Positions 41,563 to 50,534 of a stretch of 64,000 bases of DNA are shown piece after piece. Made by a program: the position numbers and the translations under genes. The stretch comes from Scleromatobacter humisilvae. GTDB taxonomy: Bacteria; Pseudomonadota; Gammaproteobacteria; Burkholderiales; Burkholderiaceae_C. How positions within the stretch are numbered: position 1 is the first letter of the stretch; every line of letters begins with the position of its first letter. The notes beneath the pieces are model-generated. The model ran no database searches and was not told the DNA's origin. It was given only the letters and a program-made list of their open reading frames with translations. Location of the stretch: assembly GCF_023231945.1 (NCBI RefSeq), contig NZ_JAJLJH010000001.1:1054001-1118000 (forward strand), written 5' to 3'.

Positions 41563-43479
41563 ATGCAGTCTCGCCTCTGTCTTCTGTTCATGATCGCGGC
41601 CGTGCCGCTGGCCGCGTCCGCGGTACCGCCCAAGGCCAAGCCGCCTACCGTCGCCGAGGCGCAGGCATTCATGGACAAGGTCGAGGCCGAGCTGGCCGCG
41701 CTGGACGTGGAGAGCGTGCACGCGGGCTGGATGAGCCAGACCGACATCAACGACGACACGGACTACGCGGCGTCCAAGTCGCGCGAGCGCGAGAGCCTGA
41801 AGATCAACGAGTTCGTCATCGCGGGCCGCCGCTTCGACAAGCTCGCGCTGCCGCCCGCGCTGGCGCGCAAGTTCAAGCTGCTCGATCTGAACGGCAGTCC
41901 CACCGACCCGAAGCTGGTGGCCGAGCTCGCGCAGACCTCGCTCGCGCTGGAAGGCATGTACGGCAAGGGCAAGTACTGCCTCAAGGGCGACACGACGAAC
42001 TGCCTGGGCATCGAGGACATCGGCGTGCGCATGGCCAGGTCGCGCGACCCCAAGGAGCTGCTGGACCTGTGGACCGGCTGGCACGCGATCGCCCCGCCAA
42101 TGCGCGACAAGTACGCGCGGCTCGTCGAGCTGTCCAACCAGGGCGCGCGCGAGTTCGGCTTCAAGGACACGGGCGACCTCTGGCGCGCGGGCTACGACAT
42201 GACGCCGGCGCAGTTCTCGGCCGAGCTCGAGGCCACCTGGCAGCAGCTTCAGCCGTTGTACAAGGAGCTGCACGCCTACGTCCGCTTCAAGCTGATCCAG
42301 AAGTACGGCGCGGCTGCGCAACGCCCCGACGGCATGATCCCCGCCCACCTGCTCGGCAACCCGTGGGCGCAGGAGTGGGGCAACGTCTACGACATCGTGC
42401 AGCCCACCGACCCGGCGTTCGCCAACGTGCGGATGATCGACCTCGAGGGCGCGCTGAAGAAGCAGATCGTGGCCCAGCATCCCGACGCCGCGCTCGCGTT
42501 CTCGCCCACGGCCGACCCGAGCAGCGACGCCGCGCATGCCGCCGACATCGTCGCCGGCAAGGCGATGGCCGCCTACGCCGAGCGCTTCTACACATCGATC
42601 GGCTTCGATCCGCTGCCCGCCACGTTCTGGGAACGCTCGCAGTTCGTGCGCCCGCGCGATCGCGACGCCGTCTGCCATGCGAGTGCCTGGTACGGCTTCA
42701 GCGACCCGAAGGACCTGCGCATCAAGATGTGCATCAAGGTCGACGCCGACGACTTCACGACGGTGCACCACGAGGAAGGCCACCTGATGTACGGACGGGC
42801 CTACGTGCCGCAGCCGTACCTGTTCCGCGCCGGCGCCGACGATGGCTTCCACGAGGCCATCGGCGACTCGGTGGCGCTGGCCGTCACGCCGCCCTACCTC
42901 AAGCAGATCGGCCTGATCGACGAGCTGCCGCCCGCCGAGGCCGACATCCCGCTGCAGCTGCGCACCGCGCTCGACAAGGTGGCGTTCCTGCCGTTCGGCC
43001 TGCTGATCGACAAGTGGCGCTGGGAGGTCTTCTCCGGCCAGGTCAAGCCGGCCGACTACAACAAGGCCTGGTGGGCGCTGCGCGAGCAGTACCAGGGCGT
43101 CGCGGCGCCGGTCGCGCGCAGCGAGGCCGACTTCGACCCGGGCGCGAAGTACCACATCGCCGGCAACGTGCCGTACGCGCGCTATTACCTGGCGACGCTC
43201 TACCAGTTCCAGTTCTACAAGGCGATGTGCGCCGCGAGCGGCTACAGCGGCCCGCTCAACCGCTGCACGTTCTACGGCAGCAAGCCCGCGGGCGCGAAGC
43301 TCAAGGCGATGCTGGAGGCGGGCCAGTCGGCGCCGGCGCAGCTCACGCTTCAGCGCATGACGGGCACGGATCACCTCGACGCCGGCGCGCTGCTCGAGTA
43401 CTTCCGTCCGCTGCACGAGTGGCTGAAGAAGCAGAACGAGCTCAACAAGTCGCAGCCGGGCTGGCGGCAGGCCGACTAG
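41563..43479 (+). CDS. M2-family zinc metallopeptidase (ACE-like dipeptidyl carboxypeptidase)
   Basis: A 638-residue secreted peptidase of the angiotensin-converting enzyme family. A signal peptide (1-20, ending SA) precedes the catalytic domain. The zinc site HEEGH (403-407) lies in TTVHHEEGHLMYG, matching the ACE motif HEMGH, and the third ligand is in GFHEAIGDSVALA about 24 residues on. Further ACE features are GNPWAQEWGNVYDIV and the C-terminal NVPYARYYLATLYQFQFYKA. Bacterial M2 peptidases (such as XcACE) remove C-terminal dipeptides from peptides in the periplasm. ATG at 41563 begins the signal peptide. It is monocistronic. Confidence 0.93.
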   Translation: MQSRLCLLFMIAAVPLAASAVPPKAKPPTVAEAQAFMDKVEAELAALDVESVHAGWMSQTDINDDTDYAASKSRERESLKINEFVIAGRRFDKLALPPALARKFKLLDLNGSPTDPKLVAELAQTSLALEGMYGKGKYCLKGDTTNCLGIEDIGVRMARSRDPKELLDLWTGWHAIAPPMRDKYARLVELSNQGAREFGFKDTGDLWRAGYDMTPAQFSAELEATWQQLQPLYKELHAYVRFKLIQKYGAAAQRPDGMIPAHLLGNPWAQEWGNVYDIVQPTDPAFANVRMIDLEGALKKQIVAQHPDAALAFSPTADPSSDAAHAADIVAGKAMAAYAERFYTSIGFDPLPATFWERSQFVRPRDRDAVCHASAWYGFSDPKDLRIKMCIKVDADDFTTVHHEEGHLMYGRAYVPQPYLFRAGADDGFHEAIGDSVALAVTPPYLKQIGLIDELPPAEADIPLQLRTALDKVAFLPFGLLIDKWRWEVFSGQVKPADYNKAWWALREQYQGVAAPVARSEADFDPGAKYHIAGNVPYARYYLATLYQFQFYKAMCAASGYSGPLNRCTFYGSKPAGAKLKAMLEAGQSAPAQLTLQRMTGTDHLDAGALLEYFRPLHEWLKKQNELNKSQPGWRQAD

Positions 43480-43630
43480 CGTCCCGCGTCGGTCGCCGGA
43501 GCTCGATGCGCTCGCCGTCGCGGGTCTCTCGCCCGATACCCCCCAGTGTGTGGCCAGCGCTCCGTCCGGGCGTCGTGCGCACGCTCGGCCGCGGCCCCCT
43601 GGATGGCGGCTTGCGTCGCCGCGACGCAGG

Positions 43631-44470
43631 TCAGGGCGCCTTGGCGGCGCCCGCGTCCTTCAGGCAGCGGCCCAGCGCGACCGACGCGTCGTTCAAGGCC
43701 CGCGCGACGCCGCGCACCGACGCGTCGCTGTAGGCCTTGGCCGCGGCGCTGGCGAGGTAGTCGACGTTGCGCTTGAGGTCGTCGTCGTCCAGCCCGTCGT
43801 AGGCGAACGCGTAGGCGGGCAGGCCCATCTGGGCGTAGCGCGCCACGAGTTGCGGCCGCTTGGCGTCCAGGTCGGCCTTGATGTCGGCGATCGCGCGGGG
43901 CGTCGCCGAAGGATCGGCCCTGGCCAGGCCCTCGCGCACCGCGATGGCCATCTCGATGGCGGTGTCGGCCATGACGTCGGCCGAGCGCGTCTCGGCGAGC
44001 ATCGCCTGCAGGGAAGCCCGTCGCCCGGGCGACGCGGCTTGCAGCAACTGCTCGCCGCGACGCAGGCGTTCCGCGGGATCGGCCACCTTCGCGGCCGACG
44101 CCTGCTCCAGGGCCGCGATCCGGTGGCCGAGCTCGCTGTCGTACCACGCGACGAGTACCGGCACGTCCGCGGGCTGCAGCGCGCCGGCCACCGCATCGGT
44201 CGCGGTCGCGCGCAGGGCCTCCGCGCCGTACGCCGTCGCGGCGCAGCCCAGCAGGCGAGCCTTCGTGGCCTCGGGCAGCGCGCCGGGATTGCGGGCCAGC
44301 GCGCCCGCCATGCCGGCGCGCACCTGGCCGCCCAGCGAGTCCATCTCGAGCCACATGCCCGACTTCTTCACCAGGTCCCGCGCCGCCTCGGGCGCGACCG
44401 CCGCCAGCGCGCCGCCCTGCGCGAAGACCAGCGCGACGACTCCGAGCGCCATCCCTTGCCAACGAATCAT
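43631..44470 (-). CDS. Exported DUF2059-like protein
   Basis: A 279-residue protein with a signal peptide (about 1-23, ending ALA) and a wholly helical mature part. The LPEATKARLLGCAATAYGAEA and ADVPVLVAWYDSELGHRIAALEQ segments resemble DUF2059 proteins, in which the conserved YxSxxG motif marks the last helix of the repeat; two such helical repeats may be present. Function unknown; periplasmic location expected. It sits alone between the M2 peptidase (convergent, 151 bases) and the SnoaL-like gene (divergent, 53 bases). Confidence 0.7.
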   Translation of the reverse strand: MIRWQGMALGVVALVFAQGGALAAVAPEAARDLVKKSGMWLEMDSLGGQVRAGMAGALARNPGALPEATKARLLGCAATAYGAEALRATATDAVAGALQPADVPVLVAWYDSELGHRIAALEQASAAKVADPAERLRRGEQLLQAASPGRRASLQAMLAETRSADVMADTAIEMAIAVREGLARADPSATPRAIADIKADLDAKRPQLVARYAQMGLPAYAFAYDGLDDDDLKRNVDYLASAAAKAYSDASVRGVARALNDASVALGRCLKDAGAAKAP

Positions 44471-44523
44471 CGAGTGCTCCGTTCCAATGCAGAATCGCTG
44501 ACCGCCAGTATAGGGATGGCCCC

Positions 44524-44907
44524 ATGACGAGCACCGCGGTGGACATCGTCCGCCAGTTCTGGACGCTGATGCAGAGCAACGACTTCGCCGCCGTCGCGAC
44601 GGTGCTCGCGCCCGACTTCGTGCTCGAGTGGCCGCAGACGAAGGAGCGCATCCGCGGCGCCGAGCGCTTCGTGCGCGTGAACGCGGAGTACCCGGCGCAT
44701 GGGCGCTGGGATTTCGCGATCCACCGCATCGTCGGCGACGAGCGCGACGCCGTCTCCGATGTCGGCATCACCGACAGCGTGCTGCGGGCGCGCGCGATCT
44801 CGTTCTTCGAGACTGTCGACGGCCGCGTGCGGCGCATCGTCGAGTACTGGCCGGAGCCCTACGAGCCGCCCGCGAACCGGGCGCACCTCGTCGAGCGGAT
44901 GGCGTGA
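44524..44907 (+). CDS. SnoaL/NTF2-like small protein
   Basis: A 127-residue NTF2-like fold protein: helix VDIVRQFWTLMQSNDFAAVA, then LAPDFVLEWPQTKERIRGAE and strands through VVEYWPEPYEPPANR. The fold hosts many enzymes (isomerases, hydrolases) and binding proteins; no catalytic Asp-His pair is convincingly visible, so the substrate is unknown. It is divergent from the DUF2059 gene and convergent with the exported cupin, four bases apart. Confidence 0.75.
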   Translation: MTSTAVDIVRQFWTLMQSNDFAAVATVLAPDFVLEWPQTKERIRGAERFVRVNAEYPAHGRWDFAIHRIVGDERDAVSDVGITDSVLRARAISFFETVDGRVRRIVEYWPEPYEPPANRAHLVERMA

Positions 44908-44911
44908 CGTC

Positions 44912-45334
44912 CTACTGCTCCGCGATGACGTCCACGAAGACCAGCGGCACCTTGCCGGTGTTGGCGATGCCGTGCGACTCGCCCTTGCGCACGATGGCGA
45001 CGTCGCCGGCCTTGACGGGCTTGTCCTTGCCGTCCTTGTCCTTGAACACGCCCTCGCCCGAGACGATCACGTAGACGTCCTCGTTGGTGACGTGCGGGTG
45101 GTAGCCGATCGAGTCGCCCGGCTCCAGGCGAAGCCAGCTGACTTCCTTGATGGCCTGGTCCTTGAGCGCCTTGTCGCGCGTGAACGCATACTCGCCGTAG
45201 ACGGTGCCGTGGCCGCCGGCGACGTCGTGGCGATCGTTCCTGATCAGCGACTCCTTCGGAAAGACGTCGGCGCGCGCGCCGGCGCAGGCCAGGGCCGCCG
45301 CGGCGGCGAGCAGGACGAGAGCGGTGGTCTTCAT
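44912..45334 (-). CDS. Periplasmic cupin-domain protein
   Basis: A 140-residue protein with a signal peptide (about 1-22, cleavage near AGARA) and a single cupin barrel. The metal-binding motif 1 is GYHPHVTNEDVYVIVSGEG (His residues and Glu), followed by the second motif near GESHGIANTG. The most similar folds bind metals or small ligands; the reaction is unknown. The start at 45334 has GAGGAG, and the frame continues upstream to 45406 without support. It lies 94 bases downstream of the signalling operon on the same strand, but a stem-loop separates them. Confidence 0.78.
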   Translation of the reverse strand: MKTTALVLLAAAAALACAGARADVFPKESLIRNDRHDVAGGHGTVYGEYAFTRDKALKDQAIKEVSWLRLEPGDSIGYHPHVTNEDVYVIVSGEGVFKDKDGKDKPVKAGDVAIVRKGESHGIANTGKVPLVFVDVIAEQ

Positions 45335-45394
45335 GGCGGTCTCCTCGATGCTCCGATGATGGGAAGTCGAGTGGACCGCGAATGCACGCGCCGC

Positions 45395-45429
45395 GAACCG
45401 GTGCAAACCCTTCGCGGCGAGGCCGGTTC
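45395..45429 (-). terminator. Candidate stem-loop at the end of the SBP-GGDEF operon
   Basis: GAACCGG (45395-45401) pairs perfectly with CCGGTTC (45423-45429), which overlaps the stop codon of the GAF-PAS gene. The 21-base loop contains a further small stem, and there is no T-run. Position right at the operon end is the main argument. Confidence 0.35.
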
Positions 45430-47119
45430 AGCGCTCGGCCAGCCGCGCGCGCAGCTCGGTCACTTCGGCCTCCAGCCGCTTGCGCTCGGAGATGTCCTGC
45501 GCGATCACCGCGAACTGCCCCGGGGCCGGACGGTAGGCGACGATGTCCCACCAGCGGCCCGACGCGCCGAGCTGCTCGAAGCGCACGGGCTCGCCGGTCA
45601 GGGCGACGCGGCCGAAGCGGCCGATCCAGTCCGCGGGGTCGCCGGCGATGGCCGGGAAGACGTCGGTCGCGCGCGCGCCCACCGACGTCGCCGCGTCGAT
45701 GCCCAGCATCGCGCTGAACGCCGCGTTCATCGCGACGAAGCGATAGTTGACCGGCGTGCCGGCCGCGTCGACCTCGATCGTGTGCAGCGCGTGGCCGCTG
45801 GCGAGGTGGTCGAACAGCAGGCGGTAGCGCTGCTCGCTGCTGCGCTGGCGCAGCTCGAGCGACTTCATGCCGGTGATGTCGAACCAGGTGCCGTAGAAGC
45901 CGTCGACCTCGTCGTCGAAGGGCCGCGCCGGCACCAGCGTCACGCGCAGCTGGCGCAGGCCGGACGTGGTCAGCATCGGCCACTCGAATTCCTGCCGGCG
46001 CCCGCCCAGCACGGCCTCGACGTGCGGCTCGAGCGCGGCGTAGCCGACGGCGTCGATGGCGGACAGGATCTCGCCCAGTCGACTCCCGATCAGGCGGTCG
46101 GTGGGCAGGCCCACGGCGGCCTGGAAGTCGCGGTTGACGAAGCGGGTGACGGCGTCGCGATCCCAGTAGCCGGCGAGCGCGGGCATGTTGTCGACCACCG
46201 CGTCTAGGTGCGCGTGCGTGCGGCCCAGTTCCTTCTGCAGCGCCTTGGTGGCCGTCACGTCCTCCAGCACCGCCAGCGAGCGCGCGCCGACGCCGGCATC
46301 GCCGCGCTCCAGCACCGCCGACAGCAGCACGTCGATCAGCGAGCCGTCGCGCCGCACGAACTGGTACTCGACGCGGTCGCAGAACCCGTTGCGGAAGAAG
46401 GCGGGCAGCACGACGTCGCGGGCGTGCGCCTGCGAGGCCGGCGTGAGGAAGTCCAGCGACGCGCGGCCGACCACCTCGTGGCGCTCGTAGCCCATCAGCG
46501 CGAGCCAGCGGTCGCTGACGTGGAGGAGGCGGCCGTCCGACCCCATCGAATGCAGGATCGCCGGCGTGGCCTCGTACAGGCGGCGCACGCGCAGCTCGCT
46601 GTCGGCCAACTGGCTCGTTGCGGCCAGCAGCTGGCGGCGCTGCGTCAGCATCGCGCCGACGATCGTGGCCAGGCTCACCAGCATCGCGCGCTGGTGGGCG
46701 TCGAGCCGGTGCGGCGTGCGGTCGATCACGCAGACCGTGCCGATGCGCTCGCCGCCCGGCAGAGTGATCGGCGCACCGGCGTAGAAACGGATGTCGGGGT
46801 CGCCGGTGACCAGCGGATTGGCCGCGAAGCGCGCGTCGAGCGTCGCGTCGGGCACCTCGAACAGCGCCTCGTCGCGGATCGCGTGGTCGCAGAACGCGAC
46901 GTCGCGCGGCGTCTCCGTCACGCCCGCCAGGCCCAGGTTGGACTTGAACCACTGGCGCTGCGCGTCGATCAGCGAGATGAGCGCGATCGGCACGCCGCAC
47001 AGCTGCGCGGCGGTGCGCGTGATCGTGTCGAACGCGGCTTCGGGCGAGGTGTCGAGCACGCCCAGTTCGCGCAATGCGGCCAGGCGGCGAGTCTCTTCGA
47101 CGGACGTCGCGGCGCTCAT
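45428..47119 (-). CDS. GAF and triple PAS sensor protein without output domain
   Basis: A 563-residue soluble sensor. The GAF domain (about 23-170) has the RQWFKSNLGLAGVTETPRDV and FYAGAPITLPGGERIGTVCV sections. Three PAS domains follow (about 178-300, 303-425 and 430-550), each ending with the usual D-I-T/S-E-like junction (VLEDVTATKALQ, WFDITGMKSLE, IAQDISERKRLE). The protein then ends in a short coiled coil without any HisKA, GGDEF, EAL or HTH domain. ATG at 47119 overlaps the stop of the binding-protein gene as ATGA (47116-47119), so it is the last gene of the operon. It probably works by binding the diguanylate cyclase of the same operon or another kinase. Confidence 0.82.
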   Translation of the reverse strand: MSAATSVEETRRLAALRELGVLDTSPEAAFDTITRTAAQLCGVPIALISLIDAQRQWFKSNLGLAGVTETPRDVAFCDHAIRDEALFEVPDATLDARFAANPLVTGDPDIRFYAGAPITLPGGERIGTVCVIDRTPHRLDAHQRAMLVSLATIVGAMLTQRRQLLAATSQLADSELRVRRLYEATPAILHSMGSDGRLLHVSDRWLALMGYERHEVVGRASLDFLTPASQAHARDVVLPAFFRNGFCDRVEYQFVRRDGSLIDVLLSAVLERGDAGVGARSLAVLEDVTATKALQKELGRTHAHLDAVVDNMPALAGYWDRDAVTRFVNRDFQAAVGLPTDRLIGSRLGEILSAIDAVGYAALEPHVEAVLGGRRQEFEWPMLTTSGLRQLRVTLVPARPFDDEVDGFYGTWFDITGMKSLELRQRSSEQRYRLLFDHLASGHALHTIEVDAAGTPVNYRFVAMNAAFSAMLGIDAATSVGARATDVFPAIAGDPADWIGRFGRVALTGEPVRFEQLGASGRWWDIVAYRPAPGQFAVIAQDISERKRLEAEVTELRARLAER

Positions 47120-48147
47120 TGGACAAGCCCCACTGCCGCGGCGTCGACCCGATGCAACGGCACCGCGTCGATCGCGCGCAGCACGTCGACGGCCGCGCCC
47201 GGCGCGTCGGCGTTGCGCGCGGCCCAGCGCGCCTCGCTCTGCATCGTGGCCACGAGCGACTGGTCGAGGCGGACGCGGTAGTCCTCGTTCTCCATCGCCG
47301 TCGCGGTGAGCGCCGGGGGCAGGTGCAGCCGTTCGGCCAGCAGCGCGCGCGCCAGCTCGGGCTCGGACTGGATGACGTGCTGCGCGTGCAGCAGCGCGCG
47401 CAGCAGGCGCGCGACATCGTCCTCGCGCCGCTGCAGCACCGGCCGCGCACCGACGAGGTTGAAGTGCTGCGTGTAGACGCGCGGACTGGCGAACGTGACG
47501 GCGTCGCCGCCGAGTGCCAGCGCGGCCGTCGACGCGAGCGGCTCCCAGATCGCGATGGCGTCGACGTCGCGCGCCAGCAGCGCCGGCGTGAGCTTGTCCG
47601 GCGGCAGGCCGACGACCGTCACCGAGCCCGGGTCGATGTCGTTGTAGACCAGCCAGTTGTCCAGGAAGTATTGCGCCGAGCTGCCCGGCACCGTGCCGAT
47701 GCGCTTGCCGCGGATCTGCGGCGCCTCGGCGATCTTGGCGCTGCGGCGCGCCACCAGCTTGATCTGGTAGGAGGACGCGCTGATCGTCGCGATGATCGCG
47801 AGCTCGCGATGCGCCGAGCTGCCGGTGGCCACGAGCAGCTCGGCGGCGGTCGCGATGTCGACCTTGCCGTCGGCCAGCCACTGGTAGCACTCGCGGCCGC
47901 TGCTGCATTCGCGCAGGCGCAGGTCCAGCCCCTCGTCCTTGAAGAAGCCGCGCGCCTGGGCCACGTAGATCGGCAGCGAGACCGGCCCGGTCGACACGGC
48001 CAGCGTCAGCGGCGCCGCATGCGCGCGGTTCGCGAACATCATCAGCATGCAGCCCCAGACCAGCGTCCAGGCGAGCGTCCACGCCGCGCCCGCGAGCGCG
48101 CGCCGCGTCACGCGCGCGCGGGCGGAGAGGCGCGGCGGCGCGCTCAT
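47116..48147 (-). CDS. NMT1/SsuA-type periplasmic substrate-binding protein, second copy
   Basis: A 343-residue periplasmic binding protein of the ABC NitT/TauT (NMT1/THI5-like) type. A long signal region ends near NRAHA (about 44); the mature protein has the typical opening VSTGPVSLPIYVAQARGFFK followed by ATAAELLVATGSS and IWEPLAS. Two Cys in CSSGREC are conserved with the paralogue at 50535 (CIGGTRC), suggesting a disulfide at the ligand lip. No permease or ATPase gene is next to it. ATG at 48147 overlaps the stop of the diguanylate cyclase gene as ATGA (48144-48147), and its own stop overlaps the GAF-PAS gene, which makes all four genes one coupled unit. Confidence 0.85.
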   Translation of the reverse strand: MSAPPRLSARARVTRRALAGAAWTLAWTLVWGCMLMMFANRAHAAPLTLAVSTGPVSLPIYVAQARGFFKDEGLDLRLRECSSGRECYQWLADGKVDIATAAELLVATGSSAHRELAIIATISASSYQIKLVARRSAKIAEAPQIRGKRIGTVPGSSAQYFLDNWLVYNDIDPGSVTVVGLPPDKLTPALLARDVDAIAIWEPLASTAALALGGDAVTFASPRVYTQHFNLVGARPVLQRREDDVARLLRALLHAQHVIQSEPELARALLAERLHLPPALTATAMENEDYRVRLDQSLVATMQSEARWAARNADAPGAAVDVLRAIDAVPLHRVDAAAVGLVQ

Positions 48148-50525
48148 GCCAGCCCCTTCTCTTCGATCAGGACGTCGTCGGCCATCACGCGCCAGGTGTT
48201 GCGGCCGGCCTTCTTGGCGGCGTAGAGCGCGGCGTCTGCGCGGCCGATCATCGCCTCGGCGGTGGCCGCGTCGGCGGACACGATGGCGCGGCGGAACGCG
48301 ATGCCGATGCTCGTCGTGAGCGTCAGCGAGCGGCCCTCGACCGTCAACGGACTCGTGACGTTGGCCACGATCTTGCGCGCGACGATCTGCGGCTCGTCCG
48401 GGTCGTTGACGCCCTCGAGCACGATCACGAACTCGTCGCCGCCCAGGCGCGCGACCGTGTCGGTGGTGCGCACGCTCTGCTGCAGCCGCTTCGCGAACGC
48501 CTTCAGCACCTCGTCGCCGGCGGCGTGGCCCAGCGTGTCGTTGATGCTCTTGAAGTGGTCGATGTCGAGATACATCAGCGCCAGCCCGCTCATCGCGCGG
48601 CGCGCCCGCGACAGCGCGAGCGGGAAGGTCTCGTTGAAGCTGTAGCGGTTGGCCACGCCGGTCAGCACGTCCGAGCGCACCAGCAGGCCCAGCTGCTTCT
48701 CGACGTTCTTCAGCGCCGAGACGTCGGTGGCCAGGCCGTACAGGCCGGCCACGCGGCCGTCGGACTCGATGTCGGGGATGTAGACGTAATGCAGGATGCG
48801 CGTGACGTCGCCGGTGATCGACTCCGCCTCGAACGTGACGCGCTTGCCGGTCAGGCCGGTCTCGATGTTCTCGCGCCGGCGCTCGTAGGCGACGGGCCGC
48901 AGGAGGTCGCCGATGCGCTGGCCGATCACTTCGTCGGCCGGGCGGCAAAGCCATTCCAGGCCGGTGCGGTTGACGAAGCGGTAGCGCTGCTGGTCGTCGA
49001 GATAGGTGATGGCCACCGGCAGGTTGTCCGTGATCGCGCGCAGCTGGCCCTCGAGCTTCGCGCGCCGCGCCTCGGCCTCCTTCAGCGCGGTGATGTCGAA
49101 GGTCATCAGGTAGAAGCCGCGCTGTGCGTCGGCGTCGCTGCGGTCCGGGATCATGTGGGCCTGGAAGTGCGCGGCGCGGCCGGCGAATTCGACCTTGCCA
49201 TCGAGGCGCGCGCGGCGGCCCTGCAAGGCCTCGCGCACGTAGGGCTCGTGCTGGGCGTAGACCGTCTCGCCGAGCGCCTCGCGCATGCTGATGCCGGGGA
49301 TGCGCGCGCGCTCGACGCCCAGCGAGCGCAGGCCGGCGTCGTTGGCGTAGAGGCAGGTCTCCGCCATGTCGAAGTAGCCGACCATCGCCGGGATCGCGTT
49401 GGTGAGGTCGGCCATGCGCTGCTCGCTGCGAGCGATCTCGAGCTCGGCACCGCGGCGCTCGGTGATGTCCACCGACAGCGCGTAGAAGCCGCGCACCGTG
49501 CCGCCGGGCGCGACGTCGGGGATGTATTCGACCAGCAGGTGGCGCTCGACGCCGTCGCGCCAGACGCTGCGCTCCCATTGCACGCGTTCGCCGGCCAGCG
49601 CCTTGTCCATCTTGCCCAACATCACGCTGAAGATGTCCTCGCCGAGCACCTCGGGCACGCGGCGGCTCACCATGCTGAACGGATCGATGCCCAGCCACTC
49701 GCGGTACTTCTCGTTGGCGAACTGGTAGGCGTACCCGCGGTCGATGTAGGCCACGAGCGCGGGCAGGTTGTCGGTGATGTCGCGCAGCTGCTGCTCGGAG
49801 CGGTCGCGCTGCTGGTCGCTGGCGATCAGGGCCGCGGTCATCGCGTCGAACTCGCGCGACAGGTCGCCGAACTCGTCGTGCGTGGTGTTGCCGAGACGGA
49901 AGGTCATGTCGCCGCGGCGGATGGCGGCGGCGGCGCGGTCCAGGCGCTGCATCGGCAGCAGCACGCGCCGGAGCACCACGATGGCGCTGGCCAGCAGCAT
50001 CAGCAGCATCACGCAGGGCACGGCCAGCGCGATCCAGCGGAACTCGCTCTCCGCGGCCCGGCGCTGTTCGACCGAATCCTGGAACCACTGGTAGGCGTAG
50101 TCGCTCATGGACTGCGTGTTCGTCAGCAGCTGGTCGAGCAACGCCTCCTTGCGGCGCGCGGTGAAGGCGTCGCCGTTGGACGGCAGTTCCTCCAGGCGCG
50201 TGAACAGCGCGGGCAGCGCCTGCGTGACGTCGCGCAGCTCCACCAGCGCCGGGCTGTTGCCGACGCGGGCGTCGTCGGCCAGCGCCGCGGCGATCGCCGC
50301 ATGGCGCAGACGCCACTGCTCGGCCGCGCGCGGCTCGGCGTAGCGCGCGACCTCCTGCGTCAGCGCGAGCAGGCCCGCGACCTCGTGCTCGGTCACCTGC
50401 GCGCGCGCCTGCGCGTCGCCGGCCGCGTCCTCGCGCCGGCCCGCCGCGAACACGATCGCCGCGGCCAGGATGCCGGTGCACACCGACGCCGTGACGAACG
50501 CGAGGAGCTGGTTGCGGATGCGCAT
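48144..50525 (-). CDS. Membrane diguanylate cyclase with HAMP, three PAS domains and GGDEF
   Basis: A 793-residue inner-membrane c-di-GMP synthase. Two transmembrane helices (about 8-28 and 168-188) frame a helical periplasmic domain (about 30-165). HAMP (about 187-240) is followed by three PAS domains (about 248-360, 370-485 and 490-610), then GGDEF (about 620-780). The active site is intact: SDVLTGVANRYSF, DIDHFKSINDTLGHAAGD, and the GGDEF loop at 695-699 (RLGGDEFVIVLEG). An inhibitory I-site RxxD is not apparent. It sits between two paralogous binding proteins in the same operon, so ligand-loaded binding protein may be read by its periplasmic domain (inference). Confidence 0.9.
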   Translation of the reverse strand: MRIRNQLLAFVTASVCTGILAAAIVFAAGRREDAAGDAQARAQVTEHEVAGLLALTQEVARYAEPRAAEQWRLRHAAIAAALADDARVGNSPALVELRDVTQALPALFTRLEELPSNGDAFTARRKEALLDQLLTNTQSMSDYAYQWFQDSVEQRRAAESEFRWIALAVPCVMLLMLLASAIVVLRRVLLPMQRLDRAAAAIRRGDMTFRLGNTTHDEFGDLSREFDAMTAALIASDQQRDRSEQQLRDITDNLPALVAYIDRGYAYQFANEKYREWLGIDPFSMVSRRVPEVLGEDIFSVMLGKMDKALAGERVQWERSVWRDGVERHLLVEYIPDVAPGGTVRGFYALSVDITERRGAELEIARSEQRMADLTNAIPAMVGYFDMAETCLYANDAGLRSLGVERARIPGISMREALGETVYAQHEPYVREALQGRRARLDGKVEFAGRAAHFQAHMIPDRSDADAQRGFYLMTFDITALKEAEARRAKLEGQLRAITDNLPVAITYLDDQQRYRFVNRTGLEWLCRPADEVIGQRIGDLLRPVAYERRRENIETGLTGKRVTFEAESITGDVTRILHYVYIPDIESDGRVAGLYGLATDVSALKNVEKQLGLLVRSDVLTGVANRYSFNETFPLALSRARRAMSGLALMYLDIDHFKSINDTLGHAAGDEVLKAFAKRLQQSVRTTDTVARLGGDEFVIVLEGVNDPDEPQIVARKIVANVTSPLTVEGRSLTLTTSIGIAFRRAIVSADAATAEAMIGRADAALYAAKKAGRNTWRVMADDVLIEEKGLA

Positions 50526-50534
50526 GGCGTCGGC

